From contig JBNKWI010000023.1 in NCBI GenBank assembly GCA_050299695.1, positions 1 to 41,161 on the forward strand: DNA of 41,161 nt, read 5' to 3'. The translations under genes were made by a program, and so were the position numbers. A model generated the notes under the pieces. The model did not search any database, was not told the origin of the DNA, and saw only the letters and a program-made list of their open reading frames with translations. Below are positions 8,529 to 17,567 of this stretch, piece after piece. How positions within the stretch are numbered: the stretch's first letter is position 1; each line of letters opens with the position of its first letter. This DNA is from Ovoidimarina sp050299695 (GTDB lineage: Bacteria; Pseudomonadota; Alphaproteobacteria; Rhodobacterales; Rhodobacteraceae).

Positions 8529-10847
8529 GTGCCGTCATTTTCGAAAACGCTCGAGGATGCGATTCATTCGGCGCTGGCGCTGGCGAATGCGCGGCGCCAT
8601 GAACTCGCGACGCTGGAGCATCTGCTTCTCGCACTGATCGATGAGCCGGACGCCGCGAAGGTGATGCAGGCGTGCTCGGTGGACCTGGAGGCCCTGCGCA
8701 AGACGCTCCTGGATTTCATCGAGGACGATCTGGCGACGCTGGTCACGAATATCGAAGGATCCGAGGCGGTGCCGACCGCCGCGTTCCAGCGGGTGATCCA
8801 GCGCGCGGCGATCCATGTGCAATCCTCGGGCCGGACCGAAGTCACCGGCGCCAACGTCCTCGTGGCGATCTTCGCCGAACGCGAGTCGAACGCGGCCTAT
8901 TTCCTGCAGGAGCAGGACATGACCCGCTACGACGCGGTGAACTTCATCGCTCATGGCGTGGCGAAGAACCCGAGCTTCGGCGAGAGCCGCCCGGTCCAGG
9001 GCGCCCAGGATTTCGAGGAAGAGACCCAGGCGCAGGAGGGCGACGGCAAGGAATCCGCGCTGGCCAAGTACTGCGTCGACCTGAACGCCAAGTCCCGCAA
9101 GGGCGATGTCGATCCGCTGATCGGCCGCGAGCAGGAAGTCGAACGCTGCGTGCAGGTGCTGTGCCGCCGCCGCAAGAACAACCCGCTCCTGGTGGGCGAT
9201 CCCGGCGTCGGCAAGACCGCCATCGCCGAGGGTCTCGCGCGCAAGATCACGCAAGGCGAGGTGCCCGAGGTGCTGTCGGGCGCCACGATTTACTCGCTCG
9301 ACATGGGCGCGCTCCTGGCCGGCACGCGGTATCGCGGCGATTTCGAGGAGCGGCTGAAGGCGGTCGTCTCGGAGCTCGAGGCGCATCCCGACGCGGTCCT
9401 GTTCATCGACGAGATCCACACGGTGATCGGCGCCGGCGCCACCTCGGGCGGCGCGATGGACGCCTCGAACCTCCTGAAGCCCGCGCTTCAGGGCGGCAAG
9501 CTGCGCTGCATGGGCTCGACCACCTACAAGGAGTTCCGCCAGCATTTCGAGAAGGACCGCGCGCTGTCGCGCCGGTTCCAGAAGATCGACGTCAACGAGC
9601 CCTCGGTCGAGGATTCGGTGAAGATCCTGAAGGGCCTGAAGCCCTATTTCGAGACGCATCACGACATCAAGTATACCGCCGAGGCGATCAAGTCGGCGGT
9701 GGAACTCTCGGCGCGCTACATCCATGACCGGAAGCTGCCCGACAAGGCCATCGACGTGATCGACGAGGCCGGCGCGGCGCAGCACCTGGTGGCGGATTCC
9801 AAGCGCCGCAAGACTATCGGCGCGAAGGAGATCGAGGAGGTCGTGGCGAAGATCGCCCGGATCCCGCCCAAGAACGTGTCGAAGAACGATGCCGAGGTGC
9901 TGAAGGACCTGGAGGCGTCGCTGAAGCGCGTCGTGTTCGGGCAGGACCAGGCCATCGAGGCGCTCGCCTCTTCGATCAAGCTCGCCCGTGCAGGCCTGCG
10001 TGAACCGGAAAAGCCGATCGGCAACTACCTCTTCGCGGGCCCGACCGGCGTCGGCAAGACCGAGGTCGCCAAGCAGCTCGCCTCGACGCTGGGCGTCGAG
10101 ATGCTGCGCTTCGACATGTCGGAATACATGGAGAAGCACGCGGTCTCGCGGCTGATCGGCGCGCCCCCGGGCTATGTCGGCTTCGACCAGGGCGGTCTTC
10201 TGACCGACGGGGTCGACCAGCACCCGCATTGCGTGCTCCTGCTCGACGAGATCGAGAAGGCGCATCCGGACGTGTTCAACATCCTCCTGCAGGTGATGGA
10301 CCACGGCAAGCTGACCGACCATAACGGCCGGCAGGTGGATTTCCGCAACGTGATCCTGATCATGACCTCGAACGCGGGCGCCTCGGAGCTCGCGAAATCC
10401 GCGATCGGCTTCGGCCGGGACCGGCGCGAGGGCGAGGACACGGCGGCGATCGAGCGCACCTTCACGCCGGAATTCCGCAACCGGCTCGACGCGGTGATCA
10501 GCTTCGCGCCGCTCGGCAAGGAGATCATCCTGCAGGTGGTCGAGAAATTCGTGCTCCAGCTCGAGGGCCAGCTCGCCGACCGCAATGTCAGCTTCGAACT
10601 CACCAGCGCCGCGGCCAACTGGCTGGCCGACAAGGGTTATGACGACAAGATGGGTGCGCGTCCGCTGGGCCGTGTGATCCAGGAGCACATCAAGAAGCCG
10701 CTGGCCGAGGAGTTGCTGTTCGGCAAGCTGGCCAAGGGCGGCGTCGTCCGCGTCGGCATCAAGGACGGCAAGATCGACCTCCGGATCGAGCCGCCGGAAA
10801 CCCGGCGCCTCTCGTCGAAAAAGCCGCCGCTCCTGACCGCCGACTAG
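8529..10847 (+). CDS. clpA: ATP-dependent Clp protease ATP-binding subunit ClpA
   Basis: AAA+ unfoldase that feeds proteins, including N-end-rule substrates delivered by ClpS, into the ClpP protease. The 772 residues show the Clp N-domain (about 1-145), a first AAA+ module with Walker A GDPGVGKT at 223-230 and Walker B VLFIDEIHT, a second with GPTGVGKT and LLLDEIEKAHPDVFN, and a ClpP-docking IGF loop (SAIGFGRD). No ClpB-type middle coiled coil is present, which separates it from ClpB. The start is GTG at 8529, preceded by GGAAGGAG. clpS is not adjacent. A strong terminator follows. Confidence 0.97.
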   Translation: MPSFSKTLEDAIHSALALANARRHELATLEHLLLALIDEPDAAKVMQACSVDLEALRKTLLDFIEDDLATLVTNIEGSEAVPTAAFQRVIQRAAIHVQSSGRTEVTGANVLVAIFAERESNAAYFLQEQDMTRYDAVNFIAHGVAKNPSFGESRPVQGAQDFEEETQAQEGDGKESALAKYCVDLNAKSRKGDVDPLIGREQEVERCVQVLCRRRKNNPLLVGDPGVGKTAIAEGLARKITQGEVPEVLSGATIYSLDMGALLAGTRYRGDFEERLKAVVSELEAHPDAVLFIDEIHTVIGAGATSGGAMDASNLLKPALQGGKLRCMGSTTYKEFRQHFEKDRALSRRFQKIDVNEPSVEDSVKILKGLKPYFETHHDIKYTAEAIKSAVELSARYIHDRKLPDKAIDVIDEAGAAQHLVADSKRRKTIGAKEIEEVVAKIARIPPKNVSKNDAEVLKDLEASLKRVVFGQDQAIEALASSIKLARAGLREPEKPIGNYLFAGPTGVGKTEVAKQLASTLGVEMLRFDMSEYMEKHAVSRLIGAPPGYVGFDQGGLLTDGVDQHPHCVLLLDEIEKAHPDVFNILLQVMDHGKLTDHNGRQVDFRNVILIMTSNAGASELAKSAIGFGRDRREGEDTAAIERTFTPEFRNRLDAVISFAPLGKEIILQVVEKFVLQLEGQLADRNVSFELTSAAANWLADKGYDDKMGARPLGRVIQEHIKKPLAEELLFGKLAKGGVVRVGIKDGKIDLRIEPPETRRLSSKKPPLLTAD

Positions 10848-10869
10848 ACTCGGCAAAAAGCACGAACCG

Positions 10870-10907
10870 AACCCCCGCACGAATGTCTCGCGCGGGGGTT
10901 TTTCTTT
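10870..10907 (+). terminator. Intrinsic terminator after clpA
   Basis: A nine-base perfect stem, AACCCCCGC (10870-10878) with GCGGGGGTT (10892-10900), is followed by TTTCTTT. This is a classical rho-independent terminator 22 bases past the clpA stop codon. Confidence 0.9.
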
Positions 10908-10921
10908 GCCTGGCGCACCCG

Positions 10922-10940
10922 GAGGGGGCTTTGCCCCCTC
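10922..10940. repeat. REP-like hairpin GAGGGGGC-TTT-GCCCCCTC
   Basis: An eight-base perfect inverted repeat with a three-base loop lies between two convergent genes. It could act as a terminator for the minus-strand motor operon or be one copy of a dispersed intergenic palindrome. Only one copy is in this window. Confidence 0.5.
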
Positions 10941-11151
10941 GCGTCCTGCGGCCGCTCACCCCCAGGATTTTCCGGACCCAAAGAGAGGCGAGGCCGGGCG
11001 CCGAGGAAAGATCGGCGCTGGCCGTGAGGCCTTGAGGTCGATCCGGTAACCAAGGGCGGCGGGGGCGAGGCGCGACCGCGCCGAGATCCGGGGGGCGCTG
11101 CTCCCCCGCGCGGATTGGAATAGGCCGCTGGCGCACCGTTGGATCAGGTCG

Positions 11152-13086
11152 CTACCGCTCGGTGAGCTTCAGCTCGATCCTCCGGTTTTGCGCCCTCGCC
11201 TCGGCCGTATCTGCCGGGTTCACCGGGCGGTATTCGCCGAAGCCGGTGGCTGCGAGACGGTTCGGCGGGAATCCGAGCTGGTCGATCATGTAACGCACGA
11301 CCGACAGCGCGCGGGCCTGGCTGAGCTCCCAGTTGTCGGCGTAGACGCCCCCGGTGATCGGCTGGTTGTCGGTATGCCCGTCGACCCGGAGAATCCAGTC
11401 GATCCCCGGCGGGATCTGGTCGGCCACGTCGCTCAGGATCGCCGCGACCTCGGCGATCTGTGCCCGGCCCCCGGGCGAAAGCTGCGCCGAACCGAGCGGG
11501 AAAAGCACCTCGGAGGAGAACACGAAGCGGTCGCCGACGATCTGCACGCCCTCGCGGTCGCCAAGAAGTCCCCGCAATTGACCAAAGAATTCAGACCGAT
11601 AGCGCTCAAGATCCTGAGTCTCCGCCTCGAGCCGCTTGCGTTCGGCCTCCTCCAGCTCCGCCCGGCGGCGCTCTTCCGCGGCGGCGCGCGCCAGCGCCGC
11701 GTTGAGCTGCGAACCCAGCGCCTCGATCTGCACCTTGGCCGCCGAATCGCTCGCCGCCGAAGCGTCGAGCATCGCCTGGAGCGAGCCGAGCTGCCCGCGC
11801 AGCGCCGCGACCTGCTCGTTCAGCGCGGAAATCCGGCGCTGACCCTCGGCGGACTTCGCCTGTTCTTCGGAAAGCTCGGCGTTCGCCTGGGCCAGAAGGC
11901 GCGCCATGCGCTCCTGATCCGTCAGCCCGGACTCGGCCTCGACCTTGGCGGCGAGCGCGGCGGCGAGACGGTCGCGCAGCGCCTCCTGGTCGGAGAGCAG
12001 CGCGGCGACCTCGTCGGATTTCTCGGCCTCGGCGGCAAGCGCGGCGGTAAGCTGGCGGCGGAGATCGGCCTCGCTCGCGTCCAGCGCGTCGATCTGCGCG
12101 GCGAGCGCCGCCTCGCTTTCGGTCAGCTCGGTAATCCGTCCGGATTGCGCCTGCTGCGCTTCGAGCGCGCGAGCCAGTCTTTCGCTCAGATCCCTTCTTG
12201 TCTCCGAAAGCCGCGCATCGAGCGCGGTGCGCTCGGCCAGCGCCTCGGCGAGCCGGGTCGTCAGATCCTCTTCGGCGGTGCGCGCGGCGGCGAGCAGGGT
12301 CAGCGTTTCCTCGGCCTTCCTGCGCTGCGCTTCGAGATTGAGGCTCATCGCCGTAAGCTCGGCATCGGAATCCGCCAGACGCTTGCGCAACGCCTCGGCG
12401 GCGGCGGCATCGGCCAGCCGCGTCGCCTCTGCCGCGTCGAGTTGCTGCTTGAGGCCCTCGCTCTCGGCGCGCAGATCGGCGGTCAGGGCCTCGAGCGCCT
12501 CGCGGCGGGCGGCAGCCAGCCGTGCCTCCTCGACCTTCGCGTCGATCTCGTCGCGTGCCTTCGCCAGCGCGAGCTGCAGGGCCTCCTGCTCCGACAGCAG
12601 ATTGGCCTGCGCCTCTTCCAGCTCGGCCACGTTCGCCGTGAGCCGCTCGCCCTCGGCCAGCGCCTCGTCGCGCTGCCCGATCAGCGCGGCGACCTGCGCC
12701 TCGAAGCTGGTGATCTGCGCGGCCCGGTCGGCGAGTTCCTGTTCCTGGCCGGCGATCTGGCTGTTCAGGGTCGCGATCAGCGCGGTCTGGCTGTCGATCT
12801 CGCCGCGCGCGGCGGTGAGATCCTGGTTCAGCCGGTCGCGCGCGTCCTCGAGATTGGCCGTCCGCTGCTGTTCGAGGCCGAGCGCCTGAGCGAGGTCAGT
12901 GATCTCCGAGGCAAGTTCATCGAGCTCGTCCTCCTGCCCGTGGATGGTTTCCTGCAGCACGTATTGCAGGATCATGAAGATGGTCAGGACGAACATCAGC
13001 ACCATCAACAGCGCCGTCATCGCGTCGACGAAGCCCGGCCAGATCGAGTTCGAGACGCGCTGTCCGGACCGCCGCGAGAGCGCCAT
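11152..13086 (-). CDS. MotB/OmpA-like peptidoglycan-binding protein with long coiled coil
   Basis: Probable stator-type inner-membrane protein of 644 residues. A short cytoplasmic tail leads into one membrane helix (about 18-42) that begins WPGFVDAMTALLMVLMFVL; Asp21 is placed like the proton-carrying aspartate of MotB. About 480 residues of Ala/Glu/Gln/Leu-rich coiled coil follow. An OmpA C-like domain at about 530-640 has VDGHTDNQPI, NWELSQARALSVVRYM and AQNRRIELKL, the peptidoglycan-binding signature. It lies three bases after its MotA/ExbB-like partner. The length of the coil far exceeds MotB, so a non-flagellar role in envelope organisation or force transfer is more likely. No flagellar genes are near. 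Confidence 0.85.
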   Translation of the reverse strand: MALSRRSGQRVSNSIWPGFVDAMTALLMVLMFVLTIFMILQYVLQETIHGQEDELDELASEITDLAQALGLEQQRTANLEDARDRLNQDLTAARGEIDSQTALIATLNSQIAGQEQELADRAAQITSFEAQVAALIGQRDEALAEGERLTANVAELEEAQANLLSEQEALQLALAKARDEIDAKVEEARLAAARREALEALTADLRAESEGLKQQLDAAEATRLADAAAAEALRKRLADSDAELTAMSLNLEAQRRKAEETLTLLAAARTAEEDLTTRLAEALAERTALDARLSETRRDLSERLARALEAQQAQSGRITELTESEAALAAQIDALDASEADLRRQLTAALAAEAEKSDEVAALLSDQEALRDRLAAALAAKVEAESGLTDQERMARLLAQANAELSEEQAKSAEGQRRISALNEQVAALRGQLGSLQAMLDASAASDSAAKVQIEALGSQLNAALARAAAEERRRAELEEAERKRLEAETQDLERYRSEFFGQLRGLLGDREGVQIVGDRFVFSSEVLFPLGSAQLSPGGRAQIAEVAAILSDVADQIPPGIDWILRVDGHTDNQPITGGVYADNWELSQARALSVVRYMIDQLGFPPNRLAATGFGEYRPVNPADTAEARAQNRRIELKLTER

Positions 13087-13089
13087 GGT

Positions 13090-14268
13090 CTAGCGCCGCC
13101 CGCCGAGCGCCTCGACCGCCCGGGTCAACTGGTGGATGTCGGCGCGCAGGTCGTCCAGCATTTCCTGGCGACCGCTCGCCATGTCCTCCAGGATCCGGAG
13201 GAGCTGCACGTCCATCGAGCGCAGGCGCATCCGGGTCTCGGCATCGGTCTCGCCGCCGCCACCGCCGCCCTGCGAGACCCGCGCCTCCAGCGCCTCGGCC
13301 AGCCGTTCCTGTCCGGCCGCGAGGCGTTGCAATGTCGCGTCGGCCGCATTCTCGCCCTCGATCCTTTGCACCAGCGCCTCGACCGCGTTGGCGAGCCCGC
13401 CGATGCGCTCGTCGACGACACCACGGCTGAGCTCGGATTCCTCATACAGCGTCGCCAGGGCGCTCATCTGCTCGGCCATCTGGTCGAGCACCGCCGTCGC
13501 CGCGCCGCCGCTGTCCCCGTCGCTGTCGCCGCCGGCAAAGCCGACGCGGGTGATCGTCGAAAGCCAATCCTCGAGCTCGCGGTAGAAGGTGTTCTGACCA
13601 TGACTGGCAAAGAGCTCGAGGAGCCCGACCACGAGCGAACCGGCGAGGCCCAGCAGCGAGGAGGAGAAGGCCACGCCCATGCCGCCGAGCTGGCCTTCGA
13701 GCCCGGACATCAGCCGGGCGAACACCTCGGCGCCACCCTCGGCGGCACCGGCCGGCGCCAGCGAGCGGATCGTGTCGACCACCGCCGGAACGGTCGTGGC
13801 GAGGCCATAGAACGTGCCGAGAAGGCCCAAGAAAATCAGAAGGTTGACGATGTAGCGCGTGATGTCGCGCGCTTCGTCGACACGGGTCGCGACGGAATCG
13901 AGGATCGACCGTGTCGAGGCGGTGCCAAGCTGCGCGCGGGCGCCGCGGGTGCGCAGGAGCGCGGCCAGCGACGCGAGGAGCCGGGGCGCGTGGGTGAACT
14001 GGTGGCCAGGCCGTTCGAGCACGAAACCCTCGATCCAGATCACCGAGCTGACCAGCTGAAACACCTGCCAGAAGCAGGTGAGGATGCCGAGCACGAAGAC
14101 GAAGGCGATGAAGCCGTTGAGCCAGGGGTTCGCGAGGAAGACCGGCGCGACCTTGGGATAGGCGAGCCAGCCGCCGGCGGCGACCAGCATAACGACGAAG
14201 ACCATCAGAAGGATCTGACGGATCGGCTGTGAAAAGTGGGGCTCGGCCTCACGTTCCAGTCGGTTCAT
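13090..14268 (-). CDS. MotA/TolQ/ExbB-like proton channel protein
   Basis: Integral membrane protein of 392 residues, the presumed channel partner of the OmpA/MotB-like protein downstream. Hydrophobic segments lie at about 18-38, 50-72, 138-160 and 196-217. The third includes the conserved MotA/TolQ/ExbB motif NLLIFLGLLGTFYGLATTVP, and the fourth MGVAFSSSLLGLAGSLVVG. A cytoplasmic C-terminal tail of about 150 residues ends in a short helical region (SMDVQLLRILEDMASGRQEM). The pair resembles stator units such as those of ZorAB, but it lacks defence genes nearby and looks like a chromosomal housekeeping pair. It starts 113 bases after pqqE and is probably transcribed separately. Confidence 0.85.
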   Translation of the reverse strand: MNRLEREAEPHFSQPIRQILLMVFVVMLVAAGGWLAYPKVAPVFLANPWLNGFIAFVFVLGILTCFWQVFQLVSSVIWIEGFVLERPGHQFTHAPRLLASLAALLRTRGARAQLGTASTRSILDSVATRVDEARDITRYIVNLLIFLGLLGTFYGLATTVPAVVDTIRSLAPAGAAEGGAEVFARLMSGLEGQLGGMGVAFSSSLLGLAGSLVVGLLELFASHGQNTFYRELEDWLSTITRVGFAGGDSDGDSGGAATAVLDQMAEQMSALATLYEESELSRGVVDERIGGLANAVEALVQRIEGENAADATLQRLAAGQERLAEALEARVSQGGGGGGETDAETRMRLRSMDVQLLRILEDMASGRQEMLDDLRADIHQLTRAVEALGGRR

Positions 14269-14381
14269 GACGGGCGTGTCCTGACGACTGCCTTATGGTT
14301 AACGCGGACCATAGGGGCTCGCGCGCAGCCGGACAACACAGAAATATGTCCTGCAATCGCCCGTTGTACCAGATTTAGAGC

Positions 14382-15485
14382 CTACTCGGCCGGTTCGGCC
14401 GCCCGCTTCGGCGCGGCGCGCCAGGTGAGCGCGTCTTCGGACCCTGTCGCGAACGCCTCGGCCTGCACCTGCAGCGCGTGGTGATGGGGCGATTTCACGC
14501 AAACCGGGTCGGTCGCGGCGGCGTCACCCACCACAGCCATCGCCTGGCAGCGGCAGCCGCCGAAATCCTTGAGCTTGCGGTCGCAGGAGAGGCAGGGCTC
14601 GGCCATCCACTCGGTGCCGCGATAGGCGTTGAAGGCCGCGCCCTCGGTCCAGATCTCGGCGAGCGGCCCGTCGCGCACGTTGTCGAATGCCAGATGCGGG
14701 ATCGTCTGCGCCGCGTGGCAGGGCAGGACCAGCCCGTCGGGCGCGATGTTGAGCCCGGTCGTGCCCCAGCCGCCCATGCAGCGCTTCGGATAATCGGAAT
14801 GGTAGTCCGCCGGCACGTAGTCGATCACCAGCGTGCCCTTCAGCCGCTGGCGGGCCTCGGTCACGATCCGGTCGGCCTCGCGCGCCTGCTCCCGCGTCGG
14901 CATCAGCGCGTCGCGGTTGTTGAGCGCCCAGCCGTGGAACTGCACCGTCGCGACCTCGATCCGCCGGGCCCCCAACTCGACGGCCATCTCCAGTGCGCGC
15001 GGCAGTTGGTGCAGGTTCTGGCGGTGCAGCACCGCGTTCAGCGTCAGCGGAAAGCCGATCTCGCCGATCCAGCCCGCGACCTGCATCTTGCGGTCATAGC
15101 CGCCCTTGTAGCCGCCGATCCGGTCGGCCATCGCCGCATCAGTGCCCTGAAGCGAGAGTTGGATATGGTCCAGCCCAGCCTCGTCCAGCTCGCGCAGGCG
15201 GCGTTCGGAAAGGCCGATCCCGGAGGTGATCAGATTGGTGTAGAGCCCCGCCTCCCGCGCCGCGCGGACCAGATCGGTCAGGTCGCGACGGCTGGCCGGT
15301 TCGCCGCCCGAGAGGTGCAGTTGCAACACCCCCAGATCGGCCGCCTCGCGAAACACGCGGACCCAGGTATCAGTGTCTAACTCGGCGTCAATGCGCGCCA
15401 GCTCAAGCGGGTTCGAGCAATAGGGGCACGACAGCGGGCATCGATGGGTCAGCTCGGCGAGCATGGCGATGGGCGGGCGGATCAC
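14382..15485 (-). CDS. pqqE: PqqA peptide cyclase (radical SAM)
   Basis: Radical SAM enzyme of 367 residues that makes the Glu-Tyr carbon-carbon crosslink in PqqA, the first step of pyrroloquinoline quinone synthesis. Its cluster motif is C16xxxC20xxC23 (RCPLSCPYCSNP). A C-terminal SPASM-type domain binds further clusters through CMGGWG, LPCHAA, CLSCDRKL and GGCRCQ. The start is GTG at 15485, whose GTGA overlaps the stop of pqqD, with GGAGG just upstream; the longer open frame upstream is a shadow of pqqD. It is the last gene of pqqABCDE. Identification is secure. Confidence 0.97.
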   Translation of the reverse strand: MIRPPIAMLAELTHRCPLSCPYCSNPLELARIDAELDTDTWVRVFREAADLGVLQLHLSGGEPASRRDLTDLVRAAREAGLYTNLITSGIGLSERRLRELDEAGLDHIQLSLQGTDAAMADRIGGYKGGYDRKMQVAGWIGEIGFPLTLNAVLHRQNLHQLPRALEMAVELGARRIEVATVQFHGWALNNRDALMPTREQAREADRIVTEARQRLKGTLVIDYVPADYHSDYPKRCMGGWGTTGLNIAPDGLVLPCHAAQTIPHLAFDNVRDGPLAEIWTEGAAFNAYRGTEWMAEPCLSCDRKLKDFGGCRCQAMAVVGDAAATDPVCVKSPHHHALQVQAEAFATGSEDALTWRAAPKRAAEPAE

Positions 15486-15760
15486 GATGCGACCTCCAGG
15501 AAGCGGCGGTCGCGCAGCGCGCCGAGAAGCCCGGCGCTGTCCTCGGCGATCTGCTCGGCCGGGGCGTCGTAGCGTTCGGCCAGCGCCTGCGCGATCGCGC
15601 CGAAGCTGCGCTCCCCGTCGATCTCGGAAAGCACCGCATAGGCGGCGGCGTCGAGCGTCACGGTGCGCTCTGGCGCGAGCAGCACCCAGGTTTCGCGCAC
15701 CTTGTCCCAGTGAATCCGCACGCCCCGCGGCAAGACGGGAATGTCGTCGGGCCCGATCAT
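15482..15760 (-). CDS. pqqD: PQQ biosynthesis peptide chaperone PqqD
   Basis: A 92-residue RiPP recognition protein that binds the PqqA leader and presents it to PqqE. It begins MIGPDDIPVLPRGVRIHWDK and has the family features VLLAPERTV and LDAAAYAVLSEIDGERSFGAI. The ATG at 15760 overlaps the pqqC stop (ATGA), and its own stop overlaps the pqqE start (GTGA), giving strict translational coupling. In some bacteria pqqD is fused to pqqC or pqqE; here the three are separate. Confidence 0.96.
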   Translation of the reverse strand: MIGPDDIPVLPRGVRIHWDKVRETWVLLAPERTVTLDAAAYAVLSEIDGERSFGAIAQALAERYDAPAEQIAEDSAGLLGALRDRRFLEVAS

Positions 15761-16506
15761 GACGCCTTCGCCATCGCCATGCCTTCGCCCGGCACCCAGG
15801 CGCCCGGCGGGATGCGGCCCGGCTCGACATAGGCGCCCCAGAGCGCGTCGAGCTGCGACCAGAGCACGTCCGTCTTGAAGATCAGCGCCTTCGCCGCGGC
15901 GTCCTGTTTCTCGGCGGTGTCGGCATGGTCGAGCACCCATTTCAGCCCGAACGCCACGTCCTTCGGCGCCTCCTTCAGCCGGTTCCGGAAATAGGACAGC
16001 GAACTGTCATCGGCGAAATCGTAGTTCTTCAACAGCCCCTCGATCCGGTTCGCATGGATCTTCGGAGCGAAGAGCTCGGTCAGCGAGGCCGCCACCGCCT
16101 CGAGCAGGGTCTTGTCGCGGACGAACCGCACATAGGCATCCACCGTGAACCGCGTCGCCGGCATGACACCCTCGCAGGAGGCCACGTAGTCAGGATCCAG
16201 CCCGACGGCTTCGGCCAGTCTCAGCCAACGCCGGATGCCACCCTCGTTGCTGTCGGTGCCGTCATGGTCCTCGATCCGCGAGCGCCAGGCACGGCGCAGA
16301 TCCGGGCTCTCCACCCGGCTCATGAAGGCCGCGTCCTTCATCGGGATCGAGTGCTGGTAGTAATAGCGGTTGATCACCCAGGCGCGCACCTCGTCCGGCG
16401 AGCAACCGCCGCCATGCAACCGGTGATGGAACGGGTGCAGGTCGTGGTAACGCTCGGCGCCGATCTGGCGCAGCCGGGCCTCGAACTCCTCGCGGGTTGC
16501 GGTCAT
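15757..16506 (-). CDS. pqqC: Pyrroloquinoline-quinone synthase PqqC
   Basis: Cofactor-free oxidase of 249 residues that performs the final ring closure and eight-electron oxidation to PQQ. It belongs to the heme-oxygenase-like all-helical fold. Active-site-rich segments are visible: YHDLHPFHHRLHGGGC, INRYYYQHSIPMKDAAF and WRSRIEDHDG. It overlaps pqqB and pqqD by four bases each. Length and motifs match the family. Confidence 0.97.
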   Translation of the reverse strand: MTATREEFEARLRQIGAERYHDLHPFHHRLHGGGCSPDEVRAWVINRYYYQHSIPMKDAAFMSRVESPDLRRAWRSRIEDHDGTDSNEGGIRRWLRLAEAVGLDPDYVASCEGVMPATRFTVDAYVRFVRDKTLLEAVAASLTELFAPKIHANRIEGLLKNYDFADDSSLSYFRNRLKEAPKDVAFGLKWVLDHADTAEKQDAAAKALIFKTDVLWSQLDALWGAYVEPGRIPPGAWVPGEGMAMAKAS

Positions 16507-17399
16507 GTCGCGATCTCCATTCCGTCCTGTCCGATGGTCCAGCCCGCCGCCTCGGCCTCCGCCCGTTCGGACGAGTCGGGCCGCAGGACCGGGTTGGTGT
16601 TGTTCATGTGCACGTAGATCTTCCGGCCGATATCCAGGCCCGCGAAGGCGGCCATCGAGCCGTTTTCCCCTGAAATAGACATGTGTCCCATGCGCCGGCC
16701 GGTCTTCGTGCCGACGCCCGCGCGCTGCATCTCGTCGTCGGTCCAGAGCGTCCCGTCGAAGAAGACGAGTGCCGCGCCGTCGAGCCGGGTGCGCAAGTCG
16801 TCCGAGAGGAGCGCGCAGCCGGGGATGTAATAGGCCGTGGCTTCGCCGGCGGTGAGCGCCACGCCCACGGTCTGTTCGCCGACGAGATCGGTCTCGACCG
16901 TCTCGCCCTCGAGATAGAGCGGCACCTTGCCGGGCACCGGGAACAGCTCGGCGGTGAGGCCGGAGGCCAGTTCGAAGGGTTCCCCAAGCGCCACCGTGCG
17001 GCGGTCAACGACCTCGGGTCGCAGCGCGGCAAAGATCGGGTTCCCGGCGATCACCCTGTGGATCTCGGCGGTGGCGAAAAGCGTGAAGGGCTGCACCTCG
17101 CGCAGCGTCAGGAGACCCGCCACATGGTCGATATCGCCATTGGTCAGCAAGACCGACCGCAACGGCAGCGCACGCGGCCCGGTCGGGTGCAGCGCGGGCG
17201 TCGCGGCCAGTTGCTGACGGATATCGGGCGAAGCGTTCAGCACGGCCCAGTCCACTCCGTTGCCGGTGACGGCGAGCGAGGACTGGGTCTGCGCCGGGAT
17301 CTCGCCGCGGCGGGCGAGATTGCAGTTCTCGCAGCCGCAATTCCATTGCGGAAGGCCGCCCCCAGCGGCGGCCCCCAGCACCTGCGCGCGGAGTCCCAT
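16503..17399 (-). CDS. pqqB: PQQ biosynthesis protein PqqB
   Basis: Metallo-beta-lactamase-fold protein of 298 residues, proposed to hydroxylate the Tyr part of the PqqE product. It begins MGLRAQVLGAAAGGGLPQWN and continues with NCGCENCN, the family Cys motif. The metal-site region reads LTNGDIDHVAGLLTLRE. The ATG at 17399 is supported by the conserved N-terminus; the longer upstream frame runs through pqqA. It is 23 bases after pqqA, and its last four bases overlap pqqC. Confidence 0.96.
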   Translation of the reverse strand: MGLRAQVLGAAAGGGLPQWNCGCENCNLARRGEIPAQTQSSLAVTGNGVDWAVLNASPDIRQQLAATPALHPTGPRALPLRSVLLTNGDIDHVAGLLTLREVQPFTLFATAEIHRVIAGNPIFAALRPEVVDRRTVALGEPFELASGLTAELFPVPGKVPLYLEGETVETDLVGEQTVGVALTAGEATAYYIPGCALLSDDLRTRLDGAALVFFDGTLWTDDEMQRAGVGTKTGRRMGHMSISGENGSMAAFAGLDIGRKIYVHMNNTNPVLRPDSSERAEAEAAGWTIGQDGMEIAT

Positions 17400-17422
17400 A
17401 TCGGTCTTCCGCGCGCGTTGGA

Positions 17423-17518
17423 TCAGAACAGGACGCCGTCGGTGTCGCCGTCGGGTCCGTACATGTTGATCTCCATGCCGCACTCGATTTCGCGGATGGT
17501 CGGTTTGGTCCAGGCCAT
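17423..17518 (-). CDS. pqqA: PQQ precursor peptide PqqA
   Basis: A 31-residue ribosomal peptide that provides the carbon and nitrogen of PQQ. It reads MAWTKPTIREIECGMEINMY and then GPDGDTDGVLF. Glu16 and Tyr20, in the ExxxY spacing that PqqE crosslinks, are present. The ribosome-binding site GAGGAGA lies just upstream. It is the first gene of pqqABCDE and immediately follows a promoter region with a direct-repeat operator shared with the transporter operon at 28 kb. No pqqF/pqqG protease gene is in the window. Confidence 0.97.
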   Translation of the reverse strand: MAWTKPTIREIECGMEINMYGPDGDTDGVLF

Positions 17519-17567
17519 GTCACTCTCCTCGCTTTCGGGGCTCCATCAGTGAAGTCCCTTCGTCGGG

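Larger units (their letters stand above)
10848..11151. other. Convergent intergenic region clpA / motor operon
   Basis: About 300 bases without a gene between the ends of clpA and the OmpA/MotB-like gene. It holds the clpA terminator, then a second perfect hairpin GAGGGGGC-TTT-GCCCCCTC at 10922-10940. The following CCCCCAGGATTTTC and AAAGAGAGGCGAGG stretch resembles, from memory, an intergenic repeat common in Rhodobacteraceae genomes. The rest is GC-rich without recognisable signals. Confidence 0.5.

Noticed and set aside
8535..10880. Minus-strand 781-codon open frame opposite clpA
   Set aside because: Full overlap with the secure clpA gene and composition typical of a GC-rich antisense frame.
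11188..14232. Plus-strand 1014-codon open frame opposite the motor genes
   Set aside because: The minus strand encodes two proteins with clear membrane, coiled-coil and OmpA motifs; the plus frame is an antisense shadow.
11152..14268. Zorya defence system
   Set aside because: Only the motor-like pair is present; no ZorC/ZorD or ZorE genes or other defence genes are adjacent, and the neighbours are housekeeping and PQQ genes.
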